From: Meconema thalassinum
Taxonomy: Eukaryota > Arthropoda > Insecta > Orthoptera > Tettigoniidae
Length of the DNA stretch: 64,000 bases
Direction of reading: 5' to 3'
NCBI GenBank assembly: GCA_946902985.2
Contig: OX336388.2
Span: forward strand, 286,790,526 to 286,854,525
Shown: in pieces, positions 43,836-54,835 of the stretch
Layout: each line of letters opens with the position of its first letter
How positions within the stretch are numbered: position 1 is the first letter of the stretch
Translations under genes and position numbers: made by a program
The notes under the pieces: generated by a model
The model's input: only the letters and a program-made list of their open reading frames with translations
Told to the model about the DNA's origin: nothing
Databases searched by the model: none

Positions 43836-45320
43836 CTGAACTATCTCCGTCCTACTGCGTGTAATCGCGGTGGAAATTAATTTACGATGCGTTTCAATGG
43901 GGAAAATAACATTCTTTATATGAAGAAGGCAAAAAAGGTATTTAGGTTATTTTAGGTGTCAACGCCTCATTTTTTTTGGTGAAATGAAATTCACATATTC
44001 TGCTCCAGGAAGTGGGAAACGAATATATATATTGAAATTTGTGAATTACACAGTCAGGAAAAAAATAGGTAGCAACTTAAGAATCCGAGCCCTAGTTATA
44101 AGACACATTGGAAATAAATAGACGTCAGAGTTACATCACTTTGCAAATAAACTTAGTTCTTAGATCTCTGTTAATATGGGATATACGACGTATTGCGACT
44201 TAAAACCCTTGCTGTACGTTGAGAGAACGTATAAACTTGCTTATGAAAGAATATACTTAAAAACCGTCAAATTTGGAATTACGTCACTTTGGAAATAAGC
44301 TCTCCAATTATTTTACTTCTTAAATGACGGCAGGAACCAGACACCACATTAAAGCCAGGGTTCCCATCCTGCCTGCTGTGGCCAATAGAAGGAACATTTT
44401 GCGCTGTCAACCACGCAATATTCATTTACACAATTAATGGCACACTTTTTTAATTAAGTGAATTTAATTGTCGTGGCCATGCGTCGTGTTACGTCAAATT
44501 AAAATTAGTTTTCAACATTTTAGTCGCTGAATTTAATTAATGCTTGGTCAATTTTAATTATGTAGCTCGTGGGGAGCTTATATCGTGTGGACAGTGCAGT
44601 GAACCCACCATGGTTAGGCTGGGGGTCGAACTAGCGTGCCTTCTACTCTCCAATAATTTATATTGAAGGATTAAAACGATGCCGTTGGTGCAGATAAACA
44701 ATGAAATTAAAAAACAAATCGAAGTCCTTCAAACATTTATCCAATACCTACTCTAGCCACAATCACTTTTAGCTTGGACTGTAGAGCCTGTTGAACACGT
44801 AATGTACAAACTCAATGTTCAGCAGTGAAAGAGAAAGTGTAGGCTTCATCATGGAGTGACTGCAGAGTAGCTGTAAATGCCACAAGCATACAAAATATAA
44901 CATAATTCAATTTATCAAAAACAACAAAAAGACATACTTTATCAGCAACAGAAAATTGTTTTTTATCATTGATATGAAACCAGTATCATTCGCTGTTGGT
45001 GATGCCAGAGAGCAGAGCGTTCTCGTGGTATCATTGAAGACTTAGCGAGGATGATCTCCGCTCCATCTTACATTCACAACCACTTTACAACATCAGCGCT
45101 GACTCAACACCATGATTTCTACACAACTTTGTGGAGAATCTGATATCGTAAATGTTGATGAGCAACTTGTAAATTTTAACAAAAGTTAATGGTTAACGAA
45201 TTGTTTAAACATAGTCTCAAATCCTCTTCGTCTTTGCTGTCTTGATCCCATTCAAAGAGCTTCTAGTTCGTGACGTAATGACGCCATCTTAAGCAGTCGC
45301 CTGCTCTCCTTAAGTAATAT
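43836..45320. other. Unassigned sequence
   Basis: No gene or recognised repeat. AATTAATT-rich around 44420-44560. Could be the least repeat-covered part of the window. Confidence 0.4.
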
Positions 45321-45324
45321 AATA

Positions 45325-46310
45325 ATGTTAATGTTCGACCCTGACTATTACCTGTCAGAAAACTGTATCATAATGACGCTCATTATAACACTATTTTTCA
45401 TTATGAAACATTTTCTCCCACCAATCACAGCTCAAGAAATAGTTGTTTGACCAATTAGATAATTAGATGCGCTGAGTTCCACGGCCTTCTAATGTAAATC
45501 ACACTGCCTGGTCTAGTGTCATAGTAGAGTAATCGAGGAGGCCATGGTCAAACACAAGGTATTCTCTGCATCTCATGCGCTCTGGTCAGTACATAAAACT
45601 GGCGAAATCTCGACAGATATTTATGAATATTTTTGTTCGAACATAAAATAGTTATAATAATTATCGTCGAACATAAACAGTCGTATGCAACTCGCCTATA
45701 ATGGTAATTAAGACACTCGTATGGAAATTATAAAACTCGCATACGCTCGTTTTATAAACATACTTTTGTCTTAATTATTGCCATTATAGGCTCGTTGCAT
45801 AATGTGCTATTATGTTCGACCCTAGCAAATGTAAATATTATATGTCAGAATACTGTAATATAATGAGGCTCATTATAGTACAAGTCTTCATTATGATACA
45901 TTTTCTCCCACCAATCAGAGCTCAAGAAACAGTTGTGTGACCAATTAGGTGAGGATAGCATCGCACCTGCGCTCACTTCCATGCCCCTTCTATTTTAAAT
46001 TTCACTGCGTGGCGAGTGTCATAGTGAGGTATTCCAGGAGGCCATGGTCAAATATAAGGCATTCTCTGCGTCTCATGCGCTCTGTTCAGTACATAAAACT
46101 GGTGAAATCTCGACAGATATTTATGATTATTTATGTTCGAACATAAAATAATTATTATCGTCGAACATAAACAGTCGTATGCAACTCGCCTCTAATGGTA
46201 ATTAAGACACACGTATGGAAATTATAAATAAAAAAATATCGCTACGCCCGTTTTATAATTAATTTTAATTATTGCCATTATAGGCTCGATGCATAATGTA
46301 ATATTTGAGG
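45325..46310 (+). repeat. ~485-bp direct duplication, each unit with a long foldback
   Basis: Unit 1 (about 45325-45805) and unit 2 (about 45806-46310) share TTCTCCCACCAATCA, GAGGCCATGGTCAAA, CAGTACATAAAACTGG and TCGTCGAACATAAACAGTCG. Near the end of each, CGCCTATAATGGTAATTAAG is mirrored by CTTAATTATTGCCATTATAG, about 50 to 60 bp apart. No frame of interest; the 65-codon frame is chance. Confidence 0.8.
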
Positions 46311-46699
46311 CGTAATACTTGCCGCGTAAATATAAACTGATAAACTGACGTTTTGCCTCTGCTGTGGAGGGCATTTTCAAGGTATATTGTAAGTTGGTGG
46401 TGTTAAATAGCTTGCAATGCAGACACTGATGTGAGTTTCATCGTGGAATGATTCAAACAGAGGCAACGATTAAGATAACAGGAAGAAAGGAATGCTTAGT
46501 AGGGCTATCCACACAAGATGAATCCCAGCGCTCGTTGTGGGATTCTTTAGAGGAGGAAGAGATAAGCATATTCGTTGCCCGCAAATATGTTTCAGGGAAT
46601 GAATGCTGGGGAGTGACGAGGAAGAGAAACAAAACACTCTGGCTTTGCGGGAATACGATTGCTAATCGATCTTGGTTACCGGTAGTATAATGACAAAGT
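46311..46699. other. Unassigned sequence with an 80-codon frame
   Basis: The frame 46448-46690 reads MIQTEATIKITGRKECLVGL at its start. Composition is protein-like but no family is recognised and no neighbour supports it. Rated unlikely. Confidence 0.25.
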
Positions 46700-47335
46700 C
46701 ATCAAAATGTGCAGTTAGGCCCTTCGTCAAAATAAAATAAAAAATGAAAATAAATAATAAATAATAATTATGAAATTGAGAAAGACCTTGTAGAACTCCA
46801 AATTACAGACACCATTCTCATGGATAAAACAGCCAAAACCATCACCAAGGATAACGAACAACGGTTCAAAGTTAAAACCAAACAAAAGCGTACGATCCAC
46901 ATCTCTGCCGAAGAAAGAGAAGCAAGATCTCAAAGGATGAGGCAATACTGGGCCAAGAGGAAAGCTCAAAACATTAAAAAATTATTGATTTCATGTACCC
47001 CAAGGATGGGTGAAACAAATAAAGAAGAAGAATAAATAAAAAATTAAATAAAATTCAAAAGTCAAAAATTCAAAATTTTCAAAATGTGTAGTTAGGCCCT
47101 TTGTCAAAATAAAAATATAGAAAAAATAAATTAAAAACATTAAATAAAATTGAAAAGTCAAAAAATCAAAATTTTTAGGTTTGTAGTTAGGCCCTTTGCC
47201 AAAATCAAGAAATAAAAAATGAATAATAAATCAAAATTATAGGATTAATAAATTTAAACATTAAATAAAATTAAAAAGTCAAAACTCAAAATTTTTAAAA
47301 TGTGTAGTTATGCCCTTTGGCAAAATTTGGAAAAA
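46700..47335 (+). repeat. ~100-bp AT-rich tandem array interrupted by a LINE fragment
   Basis: GTGTAGTTAGGCCCTTTGTC or a close variant recurs near 46712, 47086, 47185 and 47302, with AAAATT-rich spacers. The LINE fragment at 46772-47033 sits between the first and second unit. Confidence 0.75.
46772..47033 (+). pseudogene. LINE LN1 C-terminal fragment (last ~80 residues)
   Basis: EIEKDLVELQITDTILMDKT aligns with EVESDLQEMEITCGDIHERN of the 7-kb copy. It ends with SAEEREARSQRMRQYWAKRK, the conserved LN1 C-terminal motif. The 3' UTR stem-loop ACCC-CAAGGAT-GGGT is at 46997-47011 and the tail is GAA-rich. 5'-truncated. Confidence 0.82.
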
Positions 47336-47964
47336 ATAATAGGCCATAGGTAAGGGGGGAGGGGGAATTCTGAGTCATATGACACCTCACGTGTCCAAAT
47401 TCGATTATTGGTTCACGAGATGTCGGGTTAGGGGCCGGTACGAGGAGGGATCAAAAAGTTGTGTGTTAGACCGCGCCTTATTATCTTGTATTATAATGCC
47501 ACAAATTACTAGTCACGGGAAAAACTTGTTTTATGAATTGCAACGCATCACCTTTGTGTCTGTTGCCGGTACGGAAGCGCGTGCCGAGAGCATACTAATG
47601 GTCCAGCTACGGCCGTGTCCAGTAACGGCTAGGTCAGTGTTAGTCATCCAGGGACGTCGACAGTACATTATTGGCCTCTTCTCTCCTCCTTGCAATAACT
47701 CTGTTCACTGTCAGTGCAATCGTGTGAGTTCGCTGCATTGCCACACGTGCTGCAGCATACCTTAATGTATGGCCAAATGCACGAAGGTACATAACAGTAC
47801 ATTTTATTACAATCAACCATCTGGCGTTTAGAGACTTAAACACGGTTTAACGTAAGCTAAACACATGTAACTTGTGATATTTAAATCCACTAAACCAGAT
47901 CTATTAACAATAGCATTTCCGGCCATGAGTTATTTTCACGTCCGTACGTACCTGAGGCTATTTT
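47336..47964. other. Mixed repeat remnants
   Basis: 47370-47430 repeats 39825-39890. CGAGGAGGGATCAAAAAG at 47440 resembles the start of a mariner-type inverted repeat, but no partner end or transposase is seen. The 128-codon frame 47379-47765 crosses both and is not credible. Confidence 0.35.
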
Positions 47965-49180
47965 TAGCCTATTCCCATTTATGAAAAAATAGGCTTATGA
48001 GATCGCCTTTTGTCCGTGTGTGTGCGTATCCCCCTAATAACTTCTAAACGACTGGAGCGATTTCAATGAACCTCGGTAAGCTCATATTACCATCATGGCT
48101 GACCCCGACGGTGCCCTTCAAATTTTATTACGTCTCACCAATCCAACATGGCGGCTGTGCGAAATATTTCACTAGCATTCTATATCTCGGAAACTATTAC
48201 TTATATCACCCTGAAATTTTGTACGGTGATAAAGGACACTACGGGACGTTCACATATGTGACTTTAAGAAACCTGTTAACTACAAAACGAGCATGGCGGC
48301 CAAATGGAGTTGAAACATTTAAATAGAATTTTCTCACGATTTAAACATCCAAAACGCAGTGAAACTTGGAACAGCAAATCACAATGCAAATTACAATGCA
48401 CTGACATTTAATTTAGTTCAATTGTTTACATAATCTCAAGATGGCCGCTGTGCGAAATTTTAGAATTAAGTTTTAATTTCTTGTGTTCGAATCATGCGAT
48501 TGAAATCAACGTTTGAATAATGAACGTACACAATAATCCTCATCTAATAGTATATAACTCTATGGCCTACATATATAAAACTCCAACATGGCGACCATCC
48601 GAAATACAGTATTTAGACGGTTATCAATATCTATTAATCTAGCAATCAAACTGAAATTTTGTATGTTTATAGAGGCTATAAACGTAAGTTCATCTATGTG
48701 ACGTTCAATAACCTGGTGAGCACAAATCCATCAGGGCGGCGACGCGAAGATTAATTATTCACATGGACGTTTCTCGAGATTTAACCATCCGTGCGCAGTG
48801 AAACTTGGTACGGTAAATGGTTATATAAATTTTAATTCACTGGCATCCAATTCATTTAAATTATTTCCATAACCACAAGATGGCGGCTGTGTGAAATTTT
48901 GAAATTAAGTTCCAATTTCTTGTGTCTTAACCATGCGATTGAAGCCAACGTGAGAATAATGAACCTACGCAGTAATCGTCATCTAACAGTACATAACTTT
49001 ATGGCTTACATACTGTATATAAAAATCCAACATGGCCATCATCCGAAATATTTAGACGGTTCTCAATATTTACGAATCTATCACAGTAATCAAATTGAAA
49101 TTTTGTATGTTGATAGAGGCAATTAACATAAATAGGGTATATGGAAATAGACTATTTAGTTCTTCACGGAACAACTTGTT
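47965..49180 (-). mobile_element. Helentron-like element, family 2, complete copy
   Basis: Plus strand begins TAGCCTATTCCCATTTATGA with hairpin partner AAAATAGGCTTATGAGATC, and ends GAAATAGACTATTTAGTTCT then TCACGGAACAACTTGT. Layout is as in family 1: a hairpin end, and a subterminal repeat ~20 nt from the other end. The termini match family 1 (TTCTTTACTGAACATCTTGT against TTCTTCACGGAACAACTTGT), so the families probably used the same replication machinery. The interior has degenerate ~280-bp repeats with AAGATGGC and ATGGCGGC motifs. Frames inside are not genes. Confidence 0.7.
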
Positions 49181-49779
49181 ACATCATTAGCCAGCTTTTC
49201 ATGAATTGCCTAGGATTTTCATGAAATGACGTATTTCACAATCTGACTACGATATAAGTTATATACAAAGTATTAGCCGAAAAGTTAGAATGTACAAGAA
49301 GAAATACAATTTTATATACGAAATATAAAAGCAGAAAGCAAGCAATGACCGAAGAGCATGCCCACAACTCAACAGCGTGCAACAGATCATAACGATATCA
49401 TCTTTATTGAAAAACCACGATACGCAACGACTCTGCACTCGATATGACAGCGATAACACAGGCAGTTCTGCTTCCTACTGAAATATGGAGGAAATCTTGA
49501 CATTCACACACCACTGGGGAGGATTGTGTGGAGAGAACTCCCCAGGGAACTACTCGCAACCTGTGACAAGATATCGAGAATCGACCACAAGTGTAAGGGT
49601 TGGGCGCTTTGTTCCTTAGCGCCAACAATAGTAAATCCTTATTTCCAACATGGCCACAGCAACATAGTGTAGTTGTTTTTATTAATTGAGTCAAGTTGCA
49701 ATACGCGTTTAATCGACTTGTGAATAAGAATCATTTACATGAGAAACGTTTCTCTGGACTTAGCCTCACGTATCTTTTG
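49181..49779. other. Unassigned sequence
   Basis: Short minus-strand frames (66 and 96 codons) without recognisable domains. Confidence 0.35.
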
Positions 49780-50225
49780 TGTTTGTTGTTTTCTTTGTGT
49801 TTTTGGTTTTGTGTTTGATTTGTAATTTTGCTTTTGAATTTCACTTTTTGTTTTTCTTTCTTGGTTTTGTGTTTGTTTTGTGCTTTTGCTGTTTTTGAAT
49901 TTTGCATTTTGCTTTGCGTTTCTGTTTTGTTTGTTTTCAACTTTGGCTTTTATGTTTGAATTTTGCTTTTTGTTTCGTGTTTCTTGTTTTTGGTTTTGTG
50001 TTTGTTTTCTGGAAAATAAAAAGACAAAATAATACAAAATAAAACAAAATAAACAAAAAATCAAAATAAAACAAAAATAAAATAAAATTAAACAATATAA
50101 ACAAAACAAAATAAAAACGAGAACAAAATAGAAAAAACAAAAATAAGAATTTAAAACAAAATAAAATAAAATTATTCAAAATAAAATTAAGTAAAATAAA
50201 ATAAAATAAAATAAATAAATGAATA
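49780..50225. repeat. Simple-sequence tract with strand switch at about 50005
   Basis: 49780-50005 is (TTTTGTGTTTG)n-like and 50010-50225 is (AAAACAAAATA)n-like. The halves are roughly complementary and could fold back. The Lys/Gln/Phe-rich frames here are artefacts. Confidence 0.85.
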
Positions 50226-50336
50226 ATTTTACGGCATGATCCTTATTCACAAGTGGAATACACGAGTTTTGCAACTGGACGACTCTTCGTACCCGTCGAT
50301 TGCATTGTAAGGTTGATGATGATGATAATTAATTGT

Positions 50337-50757
50337 TGTTTTGTTGGTTCCACTATCTCTGATGATGGGCGACTTACTGATGAGGTCAACACAAGGATAC
50401 ACGCAGCCTGGACGAAGTGGCGAATGACAACTGGCGTCACCTGTGACCGTAGGATGAATGACCATCTGAAATCTTAGATCTACCGGACTGTCATTCGTCC
50501 TGTCGCTCTCTACGGCACGGAGTGCTGGCCATCTACTAAGGAAGCAGAATGTCGCCTATGTGTCATGGAGACGAAGATGCTTAGATGATCAGCAGGTTTC
50601 ACTAGGATGGATCATATTTCGAATGATGCCATCAGAAATCGGTTTGGTGTAGCCCCAATCGGGGAAAAAATGCAGGAAAACCGTCTGAGATGGTTTGGAC
50701 ATGTGCTGCGCGCAGAGGGCGACCAAGGCAACGGTGGACCGATACACTGCAAAATGA
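50337..50757 (+). pseudogene. LINE C-terminal fragment, fourth family (degraded)
   Basis: Reads VGSTISDDGRLTDEVNTRIH, then IYRTVIRPVALYGTECWPST and MQENRLRWFGHVLRA. Stops at 50475 and 50586 interrupt it. The pattern KYLGSTI...RTVIRPxLLYGxECW...RWFGHVxR is standard for the region downstream of the RT in RTE/CR1-like LINEs. Confidence 0.82.
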
Positions 50758-50786
50758 TCTTCATCCAGACATGGTCCATGAACGAA

Positions 50787-50885
50787 GAAGAAGTTTTAAG
50801 GGGCCTAACATCTAGGTTATCGGCCCCTAATGGTCTGGGTGATAGTGAAAATGTCAATGTAATGGAAACCATAACGAATATTAAG
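50787..50885 (-). mobile_element. Retroposon B fragment
   Basis: GTTTTAAGGGGCCTAACATC and TATCGGCCCCTAATGG match the 3' part of B at 62567-62605. Confidence 0.7.
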
Positions 50886-51118
50886 TGAGACTAAAATACT
50901 TACAAAATGGAACTCAGATTGAAATGACTCACAAAAAGGAGAATGGTAATACTTACAAAGGGGAATTTAGAAGGAAAATACTCACAAAAGGAAGATATTA
51001 AAAATACGTACAAAATGTAGTTTAGGTTCAAAATACCGGTTGTCACAAGATGCAATTGAGAATCAAAATACTTACGAATTGCCCATCCTACAAAATACAA
51101 TTTAGATCGAAGATGCAT
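50886..51118 (+). repeat. ~28-bp minisatellite, left part
   Basis: Imperfect units around AAAATACTTACAAAATG and CAATTTAGATTGA. The array resumes at 53793-54010 beyond the Helentron-like insertion. Confidence 0.7.
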
Positions 51119-53792
51119 CAAGTAGTTCCGTGAAGAACTATGCAGCCTATTTTCATATATCCTAATTATGTTAATTGCCTCTATCAACACACAAAATTTC
51201 AGTTTGATTGCTGTAATAGATTCGTTGATATTGAGAACCGACTAAATATTGCAGATGGGCGCCATATTGGATTTTTATATATGTAGGTCTTAGAGTTATG
51301 TACTGTTACATGAAGATTATTGTGTACGTGTAGTATGCAAACTTTAATCGCATGATTACGACACAAGAAATAAGAACTTAATTTTAAAATTCGCACAACC
51401 GCCATCTTGATGTTATGTAAACAATGGAACTAAATTAGATACCAGTGCATTACAATGTGTATAAATATTTCCTGTACCAAGTTTCATTGAGTTTGGATCA
51501 TTAAATCGCGAGAAAGGTCTATTTAAAGTTTTCAAATTCGCTTGGCCGCCATATTCGTTTTGTAGTTAACCGGTTTTTGAAAGTCATATAGATGAACTTC
51601 CAGTAGTGCCCTTTGTCTCCGAAAAAAATCAGGGTGATACCGCTAATAGTTTCAGATATATAGAACTAGCAGAAGTACCAATTCTTCGAACGGTCTTCGG
51701 TATTAATAACCAGATGTTACCAATTGATCTACTGTTGCAATGTTTAGGGGCTTGGAACCTGTTTGTTGGCAAAGAAAAATGATTAGGCCTAGCTAAAATG
51801 TGCTCTCAAACTAAATTTACCTAACGTGTTCTTCCTGGCGTGAAAATAAAATTGAAAACCTCGTAGACGAATCGCAATACACGTCACATACGAACTGACC
51901 CTAACCGTTGTGTCAAGTGCCTAACTACCGGAAGACCCCCTTTATAAATTATAAAAGCTTGTGGTGCATGAAAATTCAGTTTCCTTTAGCCTCCAATGGC
52001 CCAAATTCCTAAAATCAGCAAAAAACTGTCTACTATTTCAAATCAGGAATTTTTGAAAATAATGTTGCTGTTTGTAGATATAATAGACCTTCTGTACGAT
52101 ATATCGCACGTGTAAGTCGTGTGAAGAAATCTAGTGTACTCCTTGAACCCCTTAAGTGCATTGATGAATTTTACAGTTTTAGTTGGTTCCGTGATAACAT
52201 TATAGCCATTTGCAACCTTTCACAGAAATGTAATAAATGCAGTGGCATTACTTATTCCAGAAATAGATGGAAAGTTGGATGCCACCTCTTGAGATACTTT
52301 TGTCATGGTTAGTGGCTTGCATTCCTTCTTTAGTTTATTAAATGAAATTAGTTTTCTGGGAATATCTAGGAAACTGTTGGGCTTAGAGCCTTAAAATATA
52401 GTTTTCGGGGACCCTTTACAGCTCTTGAGGGGCCCCGAGTTTTGTTTCTGACACCAAGGGTTTGAAAATGAGTTTGTCTCGTCGTTGTACGCCATAATAA
52501 TGATAATAATTAAAATAATAGTAATAATAATAATATAACAATATAGGGATAGGGATATAATAGACCTTCCGTACCACACCCGCACGTGTAAATCGCGTGA
52601 AAAAATTCTCGAGTACCCCTTGACCCCTTAAGCGCATTGTATGTATTGAATATTTCAGCTTAATTTGGATCCGTTATAACCTTATAGCCGTTTGCAAACC
52701 TTCACAGTAATGTAATAAATGGAATTGCATTGCGTCTTACAGAAATAGATGGACCTCTGAGATTCAGTTGCCATGGTTACCGGCATGCATTCTTTCATTA
52801 ATTTATTAAGTGAAATTAGTTTTCTGGGAATATCTCAAAAACTGTTGGTTTTAGGGCCTTAAAATGTTTTTTTCGGGGTTCATTTAGGGCCCCCGAGTTT
52901 CGTTTCTCACATTGAGGGGCTGAAAATGAGCTTTGTCTCACCCTTCTACGCTTATTTCAGCTTGCATTTTAAGGGGGTTGGGCCCCTTTTATGAGAGGTA
53001 CGGAGAAGAGTTACATCAATGATTGATGTCGTGCCTTTGAAGGATATCTGTATCAAATTTCAAGTTGATCCACTCAGCCGTTCTCGAGTTATAAGGACAC
53101 AAAAAATTGTCCACAGACAGGCAAACAAACAAACAGACAGACAGACAAAAATTTTATTTTTGCGCACATTCATCATAAAACAGTCTGAAACGCGCAAATA
53201 TCGCAAAATTCCGTGGAAATTCAGAAAAAACAGACAAACTTTCATTTGTATATATATAGAGATGACGGTGAAATATTACGCACAGCCGCCATCTTGATGT
53301 TATGTAAACAATTGAACGAAGTTAGATGTCGGAGTATTACAATGTGTATAAACATATACTGTACCAAGTTTTATTGCATTTGGTTGGTGAAATCGCGAGA
53401 AACGTCTATTTAGAAGTCGCAAATTCGCTTGGCCGCCATGTTGGTTTTGTAGTTACCAGGTTCTCAAAAGTCACATAGGTGAACTTCTAGTAGTTCCCTT
53501 TATCACCGTAAAATATTCCTGGGTGATATCGATAATAGTTTCGGAGATATTGAATGCTGGTGAAATATTGCGCACAGCCGCCATGTTGGATAGGTGAGAC
53601 GTAACAAAATTTGAAGGGCACGGTCTGGTTCCTCCGGAATAGTTCTATGAACTTACCGAGTTTCATTGAAATAGCTCCAGCCGTTTAGAAGTTATAAGGG
53701 GGAACACACACCATCACACACTCTCGCACACACAGAAACACGGACAAAAGGTGATCTCATAAGCCTAGTTTCTCATAAATGAAAATAGGCTA
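51119..53792 (+). mobile_element. Helentron-like element, family 2, split by repeat J
   Basis: Starts AAGTAGTTCCGTGAAGAACT (the ~20-nt terminus), then GCAGCCTATTTTCAT as subterminal repeat, and ends in the hairpin AGCCTAGTTTC...GAAAATAGGCT at 53764-53792. The interior matches 47965-49180 in reverse. Repeat J occupies 51665-53251. Inserted into a minisatellite. Confidence 0.72.
51665..53251 (+). mobile_element. ACTAGC-headed interspersed repeat, family J, uninterrupted copy
   Basis: Starts ACTAGCAGAAGTACCAATTC and ends with (CAGA)n and TTTCATTTGT. ATATATAGA at 51656-51664 and 53252-53260 may be the target duplication, although it is low-complexity. It lacks the LINE found in the copy at 31969. 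An X-box-like GTTGCCATGGTTAC is at 52767-52780. Confidence 0.72.
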
Positions 53793-54010
53793 AAATGCGG
53801 TTAAGGTTGAAATACTTACTAAAGGCAATTGAAATTCAGAAAACTTACAAAAATGGTACCCCTGCATTTAAAGACTTACCAAAAAGCAATTTAGATTGTC
53901 AATCCTTAAAATGCAATTGAGGTTGAAAATACTCGCAAAATGCAATTTAGATTGTCAATCCTTACAAAATGTAACTTACGTTGAAAATACCTACAAAATG
54001 TATTGTACCT
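53793..54010 (+). repeat. ~28-bp minisatellite, right part
   Basis: GCAATTTAGATTGTCAATCC occurs twice exactly (53890, 53941) among variants of the unit seen at 50886-51118. Confidence 0.75.
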
Positions 54011-54059
54011 AGGTAGAGTAAGAATATGCACTAAATGGAATATAGATACATGGGGAGCC

Positions 54060-54229
54060 AATTCACAAAAACAGTGCGGGAATCTTAAAGAGAAAAGGAA
54101 TTTATTTATTTATCGTGTGGCTTTTAGTGCCGGGAGTGTCCGAGGACATGTTCGGCTCGCCTAAGTCTGTAGCTGCTTCCATCGGATACCCTAAAGGGTG
54201 AGCTACAAGTTCCGTTCAATTTCATGTAG
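54060..54229. other. Unassigned sequence
   Basis: GTGTCCGAGGACATGTTCGG and ATACCCTAAAGGGT palindromic phrases; no gene. Confidence 0.35.
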
Positions 54230-54523
54230 TTCCAACTTTCGCCACCAGATATCAATGATACCTAGTGGTGAACTTTGGAACTTAGATAGAGCGTTCTGAC
54301 GAAATCTAACCTAACAATTTTGCTTTACACAAGTTTAGTGTGTGAAAGGAACTTTTACATGCCATATATCTATGACATGGTACCGCCGGCTTTACTTCCC
54401 CTGCGAAGGAAGGCATACTGAAGGATTTTTGACGCTCTTAAAAAATCCGACGACTTCGGCCGGGTTTGAACCCGCTATCTTGGGAACAGCAGTTCAGCAT
54501 GCTACCGACTACGCCACCGAAGC
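54230..54523 (-). mobile_element. tRNA-derived SINE, family C, truncated
   Basis: Contains the head (inverse box B GGGTTTGAACCC, inverse box A CTACGCCACC) and the proximal body. The distal half with TGTCTGATAACCGG is missing. Confidence 0.8.
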
Positions 54524-54557
54524 CGAATAGAAAAGGAAATATAATGAAAAGAAAAAA

Positions 54558-54835
54558 GAAGGCTGACCCCTCGTAGAAGGAGGGTATCAGGAAAGATGAG
54601 ACAAGGGCCAATTAAGGCGGGAAAGGAAGAGACTCTCTAGGCCTCGGATACCCTAATACCGTTGGGGTCGGAAGAGAACAAGAGTTGAGCAAGAGAGGTC
54701 GACAGACGGAGAGGAGACCGGAACAAGTAAGTGGAAGCAATACCGGACTCAGCTAGGGTCCCGTGGTCGCCAACCCACGTCCCACCTGATGTGAGCCCCT
54801 GGGAGGGTGGAAATTATGAGGAAACAAGAAGTTCC
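54558..54835 (-). mobile_element. Retroposon B, 5' part
   Basis: GGGTATCAGGAAAGATGAGA, GGGCCAATTAAGGCGGGAAA and GTCGCCAACCCACGTCCCAC match 63045-63180. Confidence 0.75.

Noticed and set aside
47379..47765. 128-codon frame
   Set aside because: Spans two unrelated repeat pieces; no domain.
49731..50179. Three overlapping frames rich in Lys, Gln, Thr or Phe
   Set aside because: Products of simple repeats read on the minus strand.
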